In this document: piece after piece, positions 8,599 through 18,033 of the stretch
Position numbering within the stretch: the stretch's first letter is position 1
Layout: each line of letters starts with the position of its first letter
NCBI GenBank assembly: GCA_015069165.1
Contig: SVJD01000007.1
Coordinates: 2,844 to 64,562 of the forward strand
DNA from: Oscillospiraceae bacterium
Lineage (GTDB): Bacteria > Bacillota > Clostridia > UBA1212 > UBA1255
Direction: 5' to 3'
Length of the DNA stretch: 61,719 nucleotides
Translations under genes and position numbers: made by a program
Notes under the pieces: generated by a model
Seen by the model: only the letters and a program-made list of their open reading frames with translations
Database searches by the model: none
Told to the model about the DNA's origin: nothing

Positions 8599-10707
8599 TT
8601 ACCCGTTTGATGCATAAGCGCGAGCAGAATCGCCGTACATCATCATTGCTTTTAAGAAGTCAGCAAGCTCCGCATTCGTAGAATTTTGGTTTTTCTGTGC
8701 AGCAGATTCTATACTGAATAAATATTGTCCGCTTATATTTACTCCCTGTGAATTATAAACAGTAAATCCTACAACATCACTCATGTTTTTCGCCGTCAAT
8801 TTATCGAAAACAAAACTCATATTTTTCATACCGTTAGCTCCTTGAGTTTCTTCGAAATCTCTGATTACACTAATCAAGTTGCCATCTGAGTCAGTCGCTC
8901 TTACAGTTACGCCTGTCATTGCTGTGGGTATGCTGAAATATCCCATAATGTCAACTTTACTTTCTATAATCAAGCCGATTCGTGTCCACACTGCATCGCC
9001 GACAGAACTCGGTTTAGATTCGGAATTAACCAATTCTCTCAATTCCTGTGTTCCCCAAGCCGCTTGCTCTGTTGTCAAAGCTGCATTAACAAGATTTTGG
9101 CTGTTATACTTAGTATAAAGCTGTGCATAAGAACCGTAATTAATCAAATCTACAAGCAATGTTTTTAATTTGGAATCAGTTGTAGTTCTTAATTGCTCAT
9201 ACGCATAACTTGCAACGCTGAATTCATAACTTTTACTCTCACATGATTCTCCGTCCTTTTCCGCATACAGAATTGCAGAAATACTATCATTCATTCTTTG
9301 TATAGGCACATTTTTAAATGTAAAAGAATAACAATCTTCGCCGTCAACAACAGAAACATTAGGCATCAATTCATATGTTACACCATCAAATTCTGCTTTG
9401 ACAGTCGGATTTGTAAATCCGCCCGCTTCAAAGGAATCTTTTTTTACGAGTAACACTGCATCTATTGCATTTGCAAGATGCAACATACCTCCGTCTATTG
9501 TAGGCTCAGATGCAGAATTATTTTCCTCAATTGCAATGTCTTCTTGATATGATAATTCAGACAAAACAGGTCCGTTTGTATATTCAAAACCATTCGTATA
9601 TACAACATTAGAAACCGGATGCGAAACAATAAATTCCGTACCCGAAATTTTTGTACTGCTGCCGACAAGAAAATACTTTTCATTCTCATGTCCAGAAACA
9701 GCAGAAGAAACACCGGCTACAGTGGGATCATTCCACGTAACATCAACCGCGTACCACTTTCCGTTTTCCATTTGAACATAATTCCACATATGACCGCCCG
9801 AAGATGTTCCGTTAAATGCCGTACCATCTACTAATACACAAGGAATTCCAATCCTGTCACACAAAACTTTAAACGCTCTGGAATATCCTTCACATATCGG
9901 CCCTGAAGTTCCGACGCTTCCCACAAGCGCAGAAACACACTCACGTGAATTGATACCATAAGCAGAAGTACCGGTTGTCGTGTTAAAACAATTGTTTTTT
10001 GTAAGCCATTTATTTAAATATTTAATTTTTTCAAAAGACGTACCGTTTTCAGGAAAATTACCCGAAAGAATGTTATCTATGCAATCATTAATTATATCAT
10101 TAGTTTCATCGATTTTGGCCGCAGTCGAATAATCGGAAGTACGTATATCAACTGTAGAAGATTTGAGTATATAGTAAATTTTCACAACACAAGTGCACTC
10201 GCCGTAACCTGTGGAACGCGAAATTGCCCAACTGTATCCAGTAGAATAAGCAAGAGAACTATTGCCGGACAACCAAAAAACCTCGGGATGATCCCTGTCA
10301 AAAGCACCTATGGTTGCAAAAGTAAAAGCCTGTGCATCTTTAATTATCGCATCGCGATTTTCTTTGCAAGAATTTATAGCATTCGTTTGAATTGCAGAAT
10401 CAGAAGAACCCACAGGAAATGAAAAAGAATTTGTCGTTCCCTGAATTTCTGCTACTAAGTGAGCCGAAGTACCGTCACTGAAATTTGTTTCACCTTGCGC
10501 AGTTCTCAATGCACCGCCTTTTAAAGAATTCTCCTCAAGCCAATCATAAAAATCAAGAGCATATTGGGGCATATCGCCTATTCTATCAATCCAATCAGCA
10601 TGGTTACCTTCTTTTAATACAGGTACTGCAGCTGAAACAAAATTAGGTACTGTTGAAAAAATAATACAACACACCAAAGCTGTTGCAATTATCTTTGTAA
10701 TTTTCAT
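8599..10707 (-). CDS. secreted transglutaminase-like protein
   Basis: A 702-residue exported protein with a signal peptide at residues 1-27 (ends VSAAVP) and GGAGG before the ATG. The transglutaminase/protease-like core lies at about residues 215-330. It carries the Cys of GPICEGYSRAFKVLC, the His of GGHMWNYV and the Asp of YAVDVTWNDP, so the catalytic triad is complete. The rest (about 390-702) looks like beta-rich modules followed by a helical segment rich in YAQLY and MMYGDSARAYA, seen in other large clostridial surface proteins. No sorting signal or lipobox is visible, so it is probably secreted or held non-covalently. Such domains often act as peptidases or protein cross-linkers; the true substrate is unknown. 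Confidence 0.8.
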   Translation of the reverse strand: MKITKIIATALVCCIIFSTVPNFVSAAVPVLKEGNHADWIDRIGDMPQYALDFYDWLEENSLKGGALRTAQGETNFSDGTSAHLVAEIQGTTNSFSFPVGSSDSAIQTNAINSCKENRDAIIKDAQAFTFATIGAFDRDHPEVFWLSGNSSLAYSTGYSWAISRSTGYGECTCVVKIYYILKSSTVDIRTSDYSTAAKIDETNDIINDCIDNILSGNFPENGTSFEKIKYLNKWLTKNNCFNTTTGTSAYGINSRECVSALVGSVGTSGPICEGYSRAFKVLCDRIGIPCVLVDGTAFNGTSSGGHMWNYVQMENGKWYAVDVTWNDPTVAGVSSAVSGHENEKYFLVGSSTKISGTEFIVSHPVSNVVYTNGFEYTNGPVLSELSYQEDIAIEENNSASEPTIDGGMLHLANAIDAVLLVKKDSFEAGGFTNPTVKAEFDGVTYELMPNVSVVDGEDCYSFTFKNVPIQRMNDSISAILYAEKDGESCESKSYEFSVASYAYEQLRTTTDSKLKTLLVDLINYGSYAQLYTKYNSQNLVNAALTTEQAAWGTQELRELVNSESKPSSVGDAVWTRIGLIIESKVDIMGYFSIPTAMTGVTVRATDSDGNLISVIRDFEETQGANGMKNMSFVFDKLTAKNMSDVVGFTVYNSQGVNISGQYLFSIESAAQKNQNSTNAELADFLKAMMMYGDSARAYASNG

Positions 10708-10742
10708 ACACCATTCCTCCGAGTGCTTTCCTAAGTAATCTA

Positions 10743-10770
10743 ATTATATATTATTTTTTATTTTTTTCAA
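10743..10770 (-). promoter_or_regulatory. promoter of the transglutaminase-like gene
   Basis: On the minus strand TTGAAA (10770-10765), a 16-nt spacer and TATAAT (10748-10743). A TATACT at 10785-10790 on the plus strand is a candidate -10 for the divergent patatin gene, but no good -35 goes with it. Confidence 0.6.
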
Positions 10771-10824
10771 TCAAAATTTTGTGATATACTATATATGAAT
10801 AATTCAATTTTCCGGGTGATAAAT

Positions 10825-11745
10825 ATGAATCATACTATAAATCAAAACGAATACACATTCCCTCCCATTCCGTCAAAGAAATACACCACTATTTTACCCA
10901 AAGGTACAGCACTCGTTCTGGAAGGCGGCGGAATGCGCGGTTACTACTCTGCCGGTGTTTTCGAAGGTTTTATGGAACACGGAATAATGTTCCCGTATAT
11001 CGCCGGTGTTTCTGCAGGTGCCGCAAATGTGCTTTCTTATATTTCAGGCCAACCAATGAGAAGCAGACAAATTGTCGAAAATTATGCCTGTACACCTGAA
11101 TATGTCAGCAAAAGGAATTTATTCAAATACGGTTCAATGTTTAACAGAGATTTGGTTTTTCGCAAAATACCTCAAAAGCACGTATTTTTTGACTACGATG
11201 CCTTAAAAAGCGCACCCATACAATTTTATACAGGTGCGATGGACTGTAAAACAGGTGAAGCTGTTTGGTTTGATAAAAATGAGCTGACAAAAAATCTCGA
11301 AATTACCGAAGCTTCATGTGCAGTCCCCTTAATTGCACCTATTGTAAAATACAAAGGCTACGAATTATTGGACGGCGGAATCCCGGCTCCCATTCCTATA
11401 GAAAAGTCAATAGAAGATAATAATACTTTCCATGTTATTGTTTTGACACAAAACGAAGGTTATGTGAAAAAGCCTTTTACCAATACAACCCTTGCAAAAA
11501 TCATTTACCGTAAATATCCAAATGTGGTAAAAGCACTTGAAAGGCGTCATGAAATATACAATCGCCAAGTTGCTCTTTGTGAAAAATTAGAAAAAGAAAA
11601 CAAAGCGATTATTATAAGACCTAAAGAACCGATTAAAGTCGGCAGAACAACTCGCGACACAAAATTAATCCTCGGCCTTTACGACGAAGGTCACAGAGAA
11701 TGTAATGAAATTATTGATAAAATATTAAGGCGCTTAGGAGAATAA
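10825..11745 (+). CDS. patatin-like phospholipase (YjjU/RssA type)
   Basis: The 306-residue protein has the patatin serine-aspartate dyad. LEGGGMRGYYSAGV forms the glycine-rich oxyanion loop, GVSAGA holds the nucleophilic Ser, and LLDGGIPAPIP carries the Asp in the DGG motif. Patatin enzymes hydrolyse acyl esters of lipids. No signal peptide or membrane helix is visible, so it is probably cytoplasmic. I chose the ATG at 10825: it has GGGTGAT upstream, and the candidate -10 at 10785-10790 would place the transcript start after the ATG at 10795. Only 2 nt separate its stop from the next gene, so the two are co-transcribed. Confidence 0.85.
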   Translation: MNHTINQNEYTFPPIPSKKYTTILPKGTALVLEGGGMRGYYSAGVFEGFMEHGIMFPYIAGVSAGAANVLSYISGQPMRSRQIVENYACTPEYVSKRNLFKYGSMFNRDLVFRKIPQKHVFFDYDALKSAPIQFYTGAMDCKTGEAVWFDKNELTKNLEITEASCAVPLIAPIVKYKGYELLDGGIPAPIPIEKSIEDNNTFHVIVLTQNEGYVKKPFTNTTLAKIIYRKYPNVVKALERRHEIYNRQVALCEKLEKENKAIIIRPKEPIKVGRTTRDTKLILGLYDEGHRECNEIIDKILRRLGE

Positions 11746-11747
11746 TA

Positions 11748-13886
11748 ATGTTTAATAAAATCTCAGATTATTTTAGATTAAAAAAACAAGATAAAGAAGA
11801 ATTCACACTGTTATTGAGTAAAATATCAAATGAAATACCAGTAGCAGAGCAAGAGTTTTTTGCACTTTTCGCAAACAAAAACGAATATATTGATGTAAGA
11901 AAAGCCAACGATTGGAAAAATAAATTTTCAAAAACGCACGACGATGCTTCATCTTTCCTTGAAGGAGGCATGATTGAGAAAAAGAAACTTCCACGTAAAT
12001 ACGAGCCTGTTTTTAAAAGAATTGTTATACTTTATAATGCAATTGACAAAAAGGTTAAAGAGCACAACAAAAATCTCCTTATGCCCGAAAAAGATAACGC
12101 CGTGCAATCTTTCTCTAAAGTTTGCCGCGATGCTGCTCCTACGGAATATCAAATCAGTGCAATTTTATCAAAAGACAAAAGAATCTTGATTACAGGAGCG
12201 CCATCTACGGGAAAAACATCTGCCTTGATGGCTAAATACGAATACTTAAACTCAAAAGGTAACAAAGTATTGCTTTTTAATGCTCAAAAGACTGAAGAAA
12301 TATCTGATTTTGCATTAAATTTATTATCAAAAAACAACCTTCCGATTGAATTTTCACGACTTTCCGATATGCAAATAAAAGAAATGATATTGAATTTCTT
12401 TAAAGAAAAACAAAGTGATGCTTCATACAGAGGAAGGCTTATTGATTACTATTTTAACTTCCACACGCAAGGAAAAACAATTAAAGATTTTCAAAATGAG
12501 GAAGAATACGAAAAATACATTTCTCTCTGCCCTCCCGTAACTCTCAAAGGAGAAGTTGTTAAAAGTTACGAAGAACTTGCAATAGCGGACTTTTTATTTT
12601 CATTGGGTATAGAATATAATTACAAAGCTCCTTTTATAAATGATGTAATGTTAAACGGAACCAGACTTCGCTATAGACCGAGTTTCACTCTTCCCGACCA
12701 CGGCGTTTGCATTAACGTATTTTTCAATGCTGATGAAAGTGTTGAAGAAATACAAAACATTCATAAAGAAGCCGAAATTCCGTTAATTGAATGTTACACA
12801 GAGGAAAAAATTGCAGGAAATATGCTTTCAAAGCTGCAAAAAGTTTTAAGTGCATATAATATTGTATTTAACGTAAAAAGCGATGCTGAAATTTTAGATG
12901 CTGTTCAGAAAACCGATAAAAACTTTTTCCCGCTTCTTGCAGAAAGTATTTTGCTTAATTTAAAAACAATACTTGCGACCGGTGAATCAGAAAGCACCAT
13001 ATTAACTGTATCGCGCACAAAAAGCAAAACAACTTTACCTTTATACAGGCGTCGCGAGCGCTTAATATCTCTCACTTTACCGTTCTGTAATTATTACATC
13101 TCTAATGTTAAATGGGATGATTTCAGTATTCTGCGTTTTGCCGCAAACAAAATACCGACATTTGATATAAATTTTGAATATTCACACATCTTTGTTGATA
13201 ATGCTGAAAATCTCAATGCCGCTTCTGCCCTTTTCTTGCGTATTTTAGCAGAAAAAACAGATTGTAAAGTAGTATTTGCCGGTTGCGATTGGCTTTCACC
13301 TATATGTCTGAATGGTACAGACCCTATGTATTTGCGTGATTTCGGCAGATTTTTCCCGGGTTACGACGAAATAGTTTGCGACAAAGTATTTAATCTACCC
13401 GCCGGTATTTATGACAGCATGGTAAAATTTGCCCTTAATAACAACGGCAATTATTATCATAAGCCGTCGTACATCAAAAAAGCAATCGGAAGTATCGAAA
13501 AGACTTTTCAATCATTAAGCGAAATTTCCGAAAATCTGCAGGAAAATATAAAAAAAGGCGAGTCAGCAATAATAGTATGCCGTTATGACTTTGAACTTGA
13601 AGAAATAAAGAGTCTCACAGACATACCGTGCATAACAGTTTTTGACATTTCAGGAAAATACGATATTGTAATTTGGTATAATTCTAAATATAACAATTTC
13701 GGTTACCCTGACGAAAAATTATGTCTTAACAATATTTCAAGCCTGATTTTAAATCGTCCCGATTCTGATGTTTTCATTGGAGAAAGAAATCTTTTATGCA
13801 AAGCAATCACAAGCACAAAGGGCCGCTTTATTTTACTTTGCGATCCTTCAAATGTTTCTGATTATATCAACGAAATTTCATATTAA
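11748..13886 (+). CDS. degenerate UvrD/helicase IV-like protein with internal nuclease-like domain
   Basis: This 712-residue protein follows the architecture of helicase IV-type superfamily 1 enzymes, but most key motifs are altered. An intact Walker A (GAPSTGKT) is at residues about 150-157. At about 270-350 lies a restriction-endonuclease-like insert: SYEELAIADFLF, then YRPSFTLPDHG where relatives have YRPDF, then LIECYTEE. Motif II is FVDNAENLN instead of VDExQD. Motif III is CDWLSPI instead of DDWQSIY. The arginine of the TYRNS-type motif is missing (VFNLP), and motif VI reads TSTKGRF instead of TRAK. It may bind ATP and nucleic acid, but helicase and nuclease activity look impaired. AGGAG lies at the end of the patatin gene, 2 nt upstream. 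Assignment rests on motif order from memory of the family. Confidence 0.65.
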   Translation: MFNKISDYFRLKKQDKEEFTLLLSKISNEIPVAEQEFFALFANKNEYIDVRKANDWKNKFSKTHDDASSFLEGGMIEKKKLPRKYEPVFKRIVILYNAIDKKVKEHNKNLLMPEKDNAVQSFSKVCRDAAPTEYQISAILSKDKRILITGAPSTGKTSALMAKYEYLNSKGNKVLLFNAQKTEEISDFALNLLSKNNLPIEFSRLSDMQIKEMILNFFKEKQSDASYRGRLIDYYFNFHTQGKTIKDFQNEEEYEKYISLCPPVTLKGEVVKSYEELAIADFLFSLGIEYNYKAPFINDVMLNGTRLRYRPSFTLPDHGVCINVFFNADESVEEIQNIHKEAEIPLIECYTEEKIAGNMLSKLQKVLSAYNIVFNVKSDAEILDAVQKTDKNFFPLLAESILLNLKTILATGESESTILTVSRTKSKTTLPLYRRRERLISLTLPFCNYYISNVKWDDFSILRFAANKIPTFDINFEYSHIFVDNAENLNAASALFLRILAEKTDCKVVFAGCDWLSPICLNGTDPMYLRDFGRFFPGYDEIVCDKVFNLPAGIYDSMVKFALNNNGNYYHKPSYIKKAIGSIEKTFQSLSEISENLQENIKKGESAIIVCRYDFELEEIKSLTDIPCITVFDISGKYDIVIWYNSKYNNFGYPDEKLCLNNISSLILNRPDSDVFIGERNLLCKAITSTKGRFILLCDPSNVSDYINEISY

Positions 13887-13990
13887 AGTCTATCGGGCTG
13901 TGTTTTTCCGTTAATATCAACTTTTTTTTGCAATAAACAACGTCAAATAGTATAATGCATATTATCATACTTGAAAGAAGAAGGTTTTGC

Positions 13991-15010
13991 ATGATTTCAG
14001 AAAACAAAAAACTTATATCAATCGTAATCCCTTGCTACTGTGAAGAAGAATCCATACCTGCTTTTTGGGATGAAATATGCAAAACAACCGGCACAATGTC
14101 CCATGTGAATTTTGAATTTCTTTTTGTAGATGACGGTTCAAAAGATAACACTTTGGATCTTTTAAGGACTCTTTCTTTTAAAGACAGCCGTGTGCGTTAC
14201 ATTTCCTTTTCGCGAAATTTCGGCAAAGAAGCCGCAATGTATGCAGGTCTTCAAGAAGCAAAAGGAGATTTCGTCGCAATAATGGATGCAGATTTGCAAG
14301 ATCCGCCTTCTCTTCTTCCTGAAATGCTCAGAACCGTAGAAAGCGGCAAATATGACTGTGCAGCAACGCGCCGTGTTACCAGAAAAGGAGAACCTCGCAT
14401 ACGCTCTTTCTTTGCAAAAATGTTTTATAAAATAATAAATAAAATAAGTGATGCCGATATAGTTGACGGTGCTCGCGACTTTAGGCTTATGAGCCGAAAA
14501 ATGGTTGATGCAGTTATTCAAGTCGGCGAATACAACCGATTTTCAAAAGGAATTTTCGGCTGGGTAGGTTTTAAAACAAAGTGGCTCGAATACGAAAATG
14601 CAGAACGCAGACAAGGCGAGACAAAATGGAGTTTTTGGAAACTTTTGGTATATTCCTTGGACGGAATTGTTGCCTTCTCTTCCATGCCTCTTTATATCGC
14701 TTCTGTTTTGGGAATAGTTCTTTGTCTTTTCGCTTTTCTTGCGATTATCTTCGTCATAGTAAGACAACTTATCTGGGGCGGTTCCGCTTATGGTTGGCCC
14801 TCACTGGTATGTATAATACTTCTTTTAAGCGGCGTACAACTTTTCGCGATCGGAATACTCGGACAATATCTTTCAAAAACATATCTTGAAGTCAAAAAAA
14901 GGCCTATTTACATTGTAAACGAAACAGATTCCGACAATCCGTTTACCAATTCAGAAAAATCAGCCGGCGGCTCTGCTTCAAAGGAAACAACTTCTTTAGT
15001 TGAAGGATGA
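13991..15010 (+). CDS. membrane glycosyltransferase, family 2 (GtrB/ArnC/DPM1-like)
   Basis: A 339-residue GT-A fold transferase that probably moves a sugar from a nucleotide donor to polyprenyl phosphate. SIVIPCYCEEESI, the DDGS nucleotide-binding motif (VDDGSKDNT) and DADLQDPP (metal-binding region) are all present, as is the QGETKWSFWKL amphipathic stretch before two C-terminal membrane helices (about residues 235-255 and 265-300). Start: the ATG at 13991 follows AGAAGAAGG; an in-frame ATG at 13955 lacks such a site. The last 34 codons overlap the convergent rluD-like gene by 103 bp, and the tail after the second helix (SEKSAGGSASKETTS) is low complexity. No flippase or polysaccharide genes adjoin it, so the product is unknown. 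Confidence 0.85.
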   Translation: MISENKKLISIVIPCYCEEESIPAFWDEICKTTGTMSHVNFEFLFVDDGSKDNTLDLLRTLSFKDSRVRYISFSRNFGKEAAMYAGLQEAKGDFVAIMDADLQDPPSLLPEMLRTVESGKYDCAATRRVTRKGEPRIRSFFAKMFYKIINKISDADIVDGARDFRLMSRKMVDAVIQVGEYNRFSKGIFGWVGFKTKWLEYENAERRQGETKWSFWKLLVYSLDGIVAFSSMPLYIASVLGIVLCLFAFLAIIFVIVRQLIWGGSAYGWPSLVCIILLLSGVQLFAIGILGQYLSKTYLEVKKRPIYIVNETDSDNPFTNSEKSAGGSASKETTSLVEG

Positions 15011-15894
15011 GTAAAAGTCAACTTGCGAGCGTGCAAAGCTTGTCCTGTAATTCCGTGTGTATCACGGTAGCCATACAACGGATCTCCGACAATAGGATAT
15101 CCAATGTGAGATAAATGTACACGAATCTGATGTGTTCTTCCCGTTTCTAAATTACAAACAACCAAAGTATGACCTTGCAGTCTTTTGACTACACTAAAGT
15201 GTGTTATAGCTTCTTTACTGTTTTCACTGCACACTGCCATTTTCTTTCTATCAATGGGATGTCTGCCTATGGGAAGCTTTACGGTACCGGAATTTTCTTT
15301 TATAATCCCTTCAGCAACTGCAATATATTCTCTTTTTATATCGTGATTTTTTAATTGTTCGGACAAAAATATGTGTGCGGCGTTATTTTTTGCAACGACA
15401 AGCAAACCTGTAGTATCTTTATCAATTCTATGAACAATACCGGGGCGGATAATACCATTTATGTCAGACAAGTCTTTGCAATAATATAAAAGCGCATTTA
15501 CAAGTGTGCCGCTGTAATTGCCGGGCGCAGGATGAACAACCATTCCGCGTGCCTTATTTATGACAAGAATATCAGAATCTTCATATACAATATCAATAGG
15601 AATATCCTCGGGCAGAATTGTAACTTCTTGCAATTTAGGTGGAATAAATGATATTTTATCCCCTGTTTTTACCTTATAATTTGCCTTTGTTTGTTTGTTA
15701 TTTACTGATATGTTTCCTGTTTCAATAAGCTTTTGAACATAACTTCTGCTGGAAATTTTATCTTGAAATTCTGCAGCACACAAAACATCAAGTCTTTGGC
15801 CTGTTTTTTTAGAATCTACTGTTATTTCCACACCCAAAACTTCTTCACATTCAAGTATATCTTCTTCAAGTTTCTCGCTAAAATAACTTTCCAT
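14908..15894 (-). CDS. RluD-family ribosomal pseudouridine synthase
   Basis: This 328-residue protein has an S4 RNA-binding domain (about residues 30-95, QRLDVLCAAEF and GNISVNNKQTKANYKV). The catalytic RluA/RluC/RluD domain follows, with HRIDKDTTGLLV carrying the catalytic Asp, TGRTHQIRVHLSHIG and GDPLYG. It converts uridine to pseudouridine in rRNA, most likely 23S rRNA; the exact site cannot be assigned. The ATG at 15894 directly follows the lspA stop, and AGGTGA inside the end of lspA serves as ribosome binding site, so the two are translationally coupled. lspA followed by an rluD-type gene is a standard bacterial order. The 3' end overlaps the opposing glycosyltransferase gene. Confidence 0.9.
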   Translation of the reverse strand: MESYFSEKLEEDILECEEVLGVEITVDSKKTGQRLDVLCAAEFQDKISSRSYVQKLIETGNISVNNKQTKANYKVKTGDKISFIPPKLQEVTILPEDIPIDIVYEDSDILVINKARGMVVHPAPGNYSGTLVNALLYYCKDLSDINGIIRPGIVHRIDKDTTGLLVVAKNNAAHIFLSEQLKNHDIKREYIAVAEGIIKENSGTVKLPIGRHPIDRKKMAVCSENSKEAITHFSVVKRLQGHTLVVCNLETGRTHQIRVHLSHIGYPIVGDPLYGYRDTHGITGQALHARKLTFTHPSTKEVVSFEAEPPADFSELVNGLSESVSFTM

Positions 15895-15895
15895 T

Positions 15896-16438
15896 TTAAT
15901 CACCTAAAAAACGTTTTGCCAATGTACCTTCTCTGAAAATCTGCTTATCTTTTTTAAATATAAAAGCAACATAGAAAAGCAAAGTAAAACAACCGACAGT
16001 AATACATATATCCGCAAAATTAAAGCTGGGAAAATCATAACCGAATATATTAAATGCCAAAAAGTCAGTTACATAACCGAGTCTTAATCTTTCTATAAGA
16101 TTACCGCATGCACCTGCTAATATTGAAGCCAAACAGAAAAACACAGGCTTGTTCACGGTAGATGTATACATAAAATAGACAACTAAAACGGCACAGATTA
16201 TGGTAAATATCGATAAAATGTCTGTTTTAGATGAAAAAATTCCCCATGCAGCGCCCGTGTTTCGTATGTGAGTAATACTGAAAAAGTCTTTTATAACTAC
16301 AATTTCGCTGTTAAACAAGACATTATTAATTATAATTTGCTTTGTAATCAAATCTATTGCAGTAAGCAGAGCAGAAGTAAGTATTCCTATCATAAAAAGA
16401 ACAATATCTTTTTTTTGAGCATTTATTTTATTTGACAT
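15896..16438 (-). CDS. lspA: lipoprotein signal peptidase (signal peptidase II)
   Basis: The product is 180 residues with four membrane helices, the normal size. LspA is an aspartyl protease that cuts the signal peptide of lipid-modified prolipoproteins. Seen: ITHIRNTGAAWGIF, GNLIERLRLGYVTDF and SFNFADICITVG; the two catalytic Asp residues correspond to VTDF and FNFAD. One deviation: the usual GNxxDR reads GNLIER, an Asp to Glu change in a conserved non-dyad position. Several putative lipoproteins with lipobox cysteines in this window would be its substrates. It lies 22 bp after a substrate-binding lipoprotein gene and overlaps the ribosome binding site of the rluD-like gene. Confidence 0.93.
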   Translation of the reverse strand: MSNKINAQKKDIVLFMIGILTSALLTAIDLITKQIIINNVLFNSEIVVIKDFFSITHIRNTGAAWGIFSSKTDILSIFTIICAVLVVYFMYTSTVNKPVFFCLASILAGACGNLIERLRLGYVTDFLAFNIFGYDFPSFNFADICITVGCFTLLFYVAFIFKKDKQIFREGTLAKRFLGD

Positions 16439-16460
16439 TATTATTCCTCATTTCTTATTA

Positions 16461-18020
16461 TCAAACGTCTTTAACAGACCAATTTGTAATATCAATTGTA
16501 TTCCAAAATGTAAAATTATACAAGTTTACACCCTCAACTTTATCGCTTACGGTAACTGTCGAATATTTTCCGCACAAACATATTATCGGCAGAGTTTCAA
16601 GAAGTTTTACCGAAAGCTTCAATGTCTGATTATTAACGTAATCATACAAAGAACCATTATCTGTAACACCACTGATTTCACTATCTTTATAAGCATTGTT
16701 AATTGAAAGAATCAAGCTATTTACAGATTCATCGTAAAATTTGTTAAAATTGAGTTTACCGTTTTGAGCAAAAAAATCTTCTGCATCCGGAAATGGTTTC
16801 ATTTGATAATTCATAAATGCAAAATCATATTCACCGGATTCTAATATAACAGAAAATTCCTCGTCTTTATATTCCGACAAATCACACGCAACACCCTTTT
16901 CATCAAGTTGCTTCTCTATAATATATGCCATTCTTACAAGTTCTTCATCATTTTTGTTTACAATCAAACGTAAAGATTCGGGTTTACTCTCACTGTATTT
17001 TATATTTTCCGTACTATGAAAATTTTTCATAAAATAAGTTTCCTGTGCAAACAAAACGTTCTTTACACAAGCGCAATCTGCCATAGCTGCACGGACAACA
17101 AGCTCCTTATCAATGGCATTATTAACAAAATGCTTCACTTCTGCCTTAACTTTTTCAGCCGGAACCATTGCACACACTGTATTACTTTCATATCGAGCGA
17201 CCTTACTGTTCTCTTTTTTTGCATACTTTATAGTATCATCACCAAAACCAAGTATCACATCAGAATTACTGTCATACAAAGAATCAGCATCACTGTAAGT
17301 TTGTATTTCGACATTTTTAATCTTAGGGAAATTTCCGAAATAATTTTTGTTTATTTCAAATAAAAAAGTATTCCCTTGAGCTGATATATATTTATACATT
17401 CCCGTTCCGTTTGGCACTTTAAAATTCGTACCTATTTCTTCGCTTTTTAGTATGGGAAAACACATTTTCGAAATGAACAACGCATCCGGCGAAGTAAGCA
17501 CAATTTCCATTTCATATTGTGACAAAATTTTATATGACAATACGGATTCCGCACAAAAAGAATAAAAACTATTATTATTTTTTATCCATTCAAGTGTATT
17601 TTTTACATCATAAACTGTCATATTCGAACCATCATGAAAAAATACATTCTCTTTAATTTTTATTTTCCACGTTATGCCGCCATCGGTAGTTTCCCAATTA
17701 TCAGCAACACACGCAACAGGTCTGCATTCATTATCATATTTAATCAGCGAATCATACACCAAAGACATATATTCCCGTATTGCATCATTTTTTGTTTCAA
17801 GAGGATTCAATGTATCAAATCCGTATAACCCCAAAGAAATCGTTCCTGTTGCTTTTTCCGGGTCATTGCGATTTTCTTCAGGTGTCGGTTCTGCCTCTGT
17901 TTTCAAAGTCGGTACACTTTGAGAATTTTGTAAGTACGGATTAGTACAAGACAAAAATGTTGCAATAATCACCATGCACAAAACTGACGCCACTGCTTTT
18001 TTACTGAATCTTTTAAACAT
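16461..18020 (-). CDS. family 5 solute-binding lipoprotein (peptide/nickel type)
   Basis: A 519-residue extracellular binding protein. Residues 1-25 form a lipoprotein signal with lipobox FLSC (Cys at 25), followed by a polar linker. The body fits the SBP_bac_5 family: LNPLETKNDAIREYMSLVYDSLIKYD near residue 70, then the FHDGSNMTVYDVKNTLEWI segment that defines the family, then a second lobe ending near TLPIICLCGKYS. Such proteins deliver oligopeptides, or less often nickel or sugars, to an ABC importer. No permease or ATPase genes are adjacent; it sits between pgeF and lspA in the long chaperone-headed string. It may work with a distant transporter or have a sensing role. Start ATG with a weak ribosome binding site (GGAG, 6 nt). 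Confidence 0.85.
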   Translation of the reverse strand: MFKRFSKKAVASVLCMVIIATFLSCTNPYLQNSQSVPTLKTEAEPTPEENRNDPEKATGTISLGLYGFDTLNPLETKNDAIREYMSLVYDSLIKYDNECRPVACVADNWETTDGGITWKIKIKENVFFHDGSNMTVYDVKNTLEWIKNNNSFYSFCAESVLSYKILSQYEMEIVLTSPDALFISKMCFPILKSEEIGTNFKVPNGTGMYKYISAQGNTFLFEINKNYFGNFPKIKNVEIQTYSDADSLYDSNSDVILGFGDDTIKYAKKENSKVARYESNTVCAMVPAEKVKAEVKHFVNNAIDKELVVRAAMADCACVKNVLFAQETYFMKNFHSTENIKYSESKPESLRLIVNKNDEELVRMAYIIEKQLDEKGVACDLSEYKDEEFSVILESGEYDFAFMNYQMKPFPDAEDFFAQNGKLNFNKFYDESVNSLILSINNAYKDSEISGVTDNGSLYDYVNNQTLKLSVKLLETLPIICLCGKYSTVTVSDKVEGVNLYNFTFWNTIDITNWSVKDV

Positions 18021-18033
18021 AAATTACTCCTAT

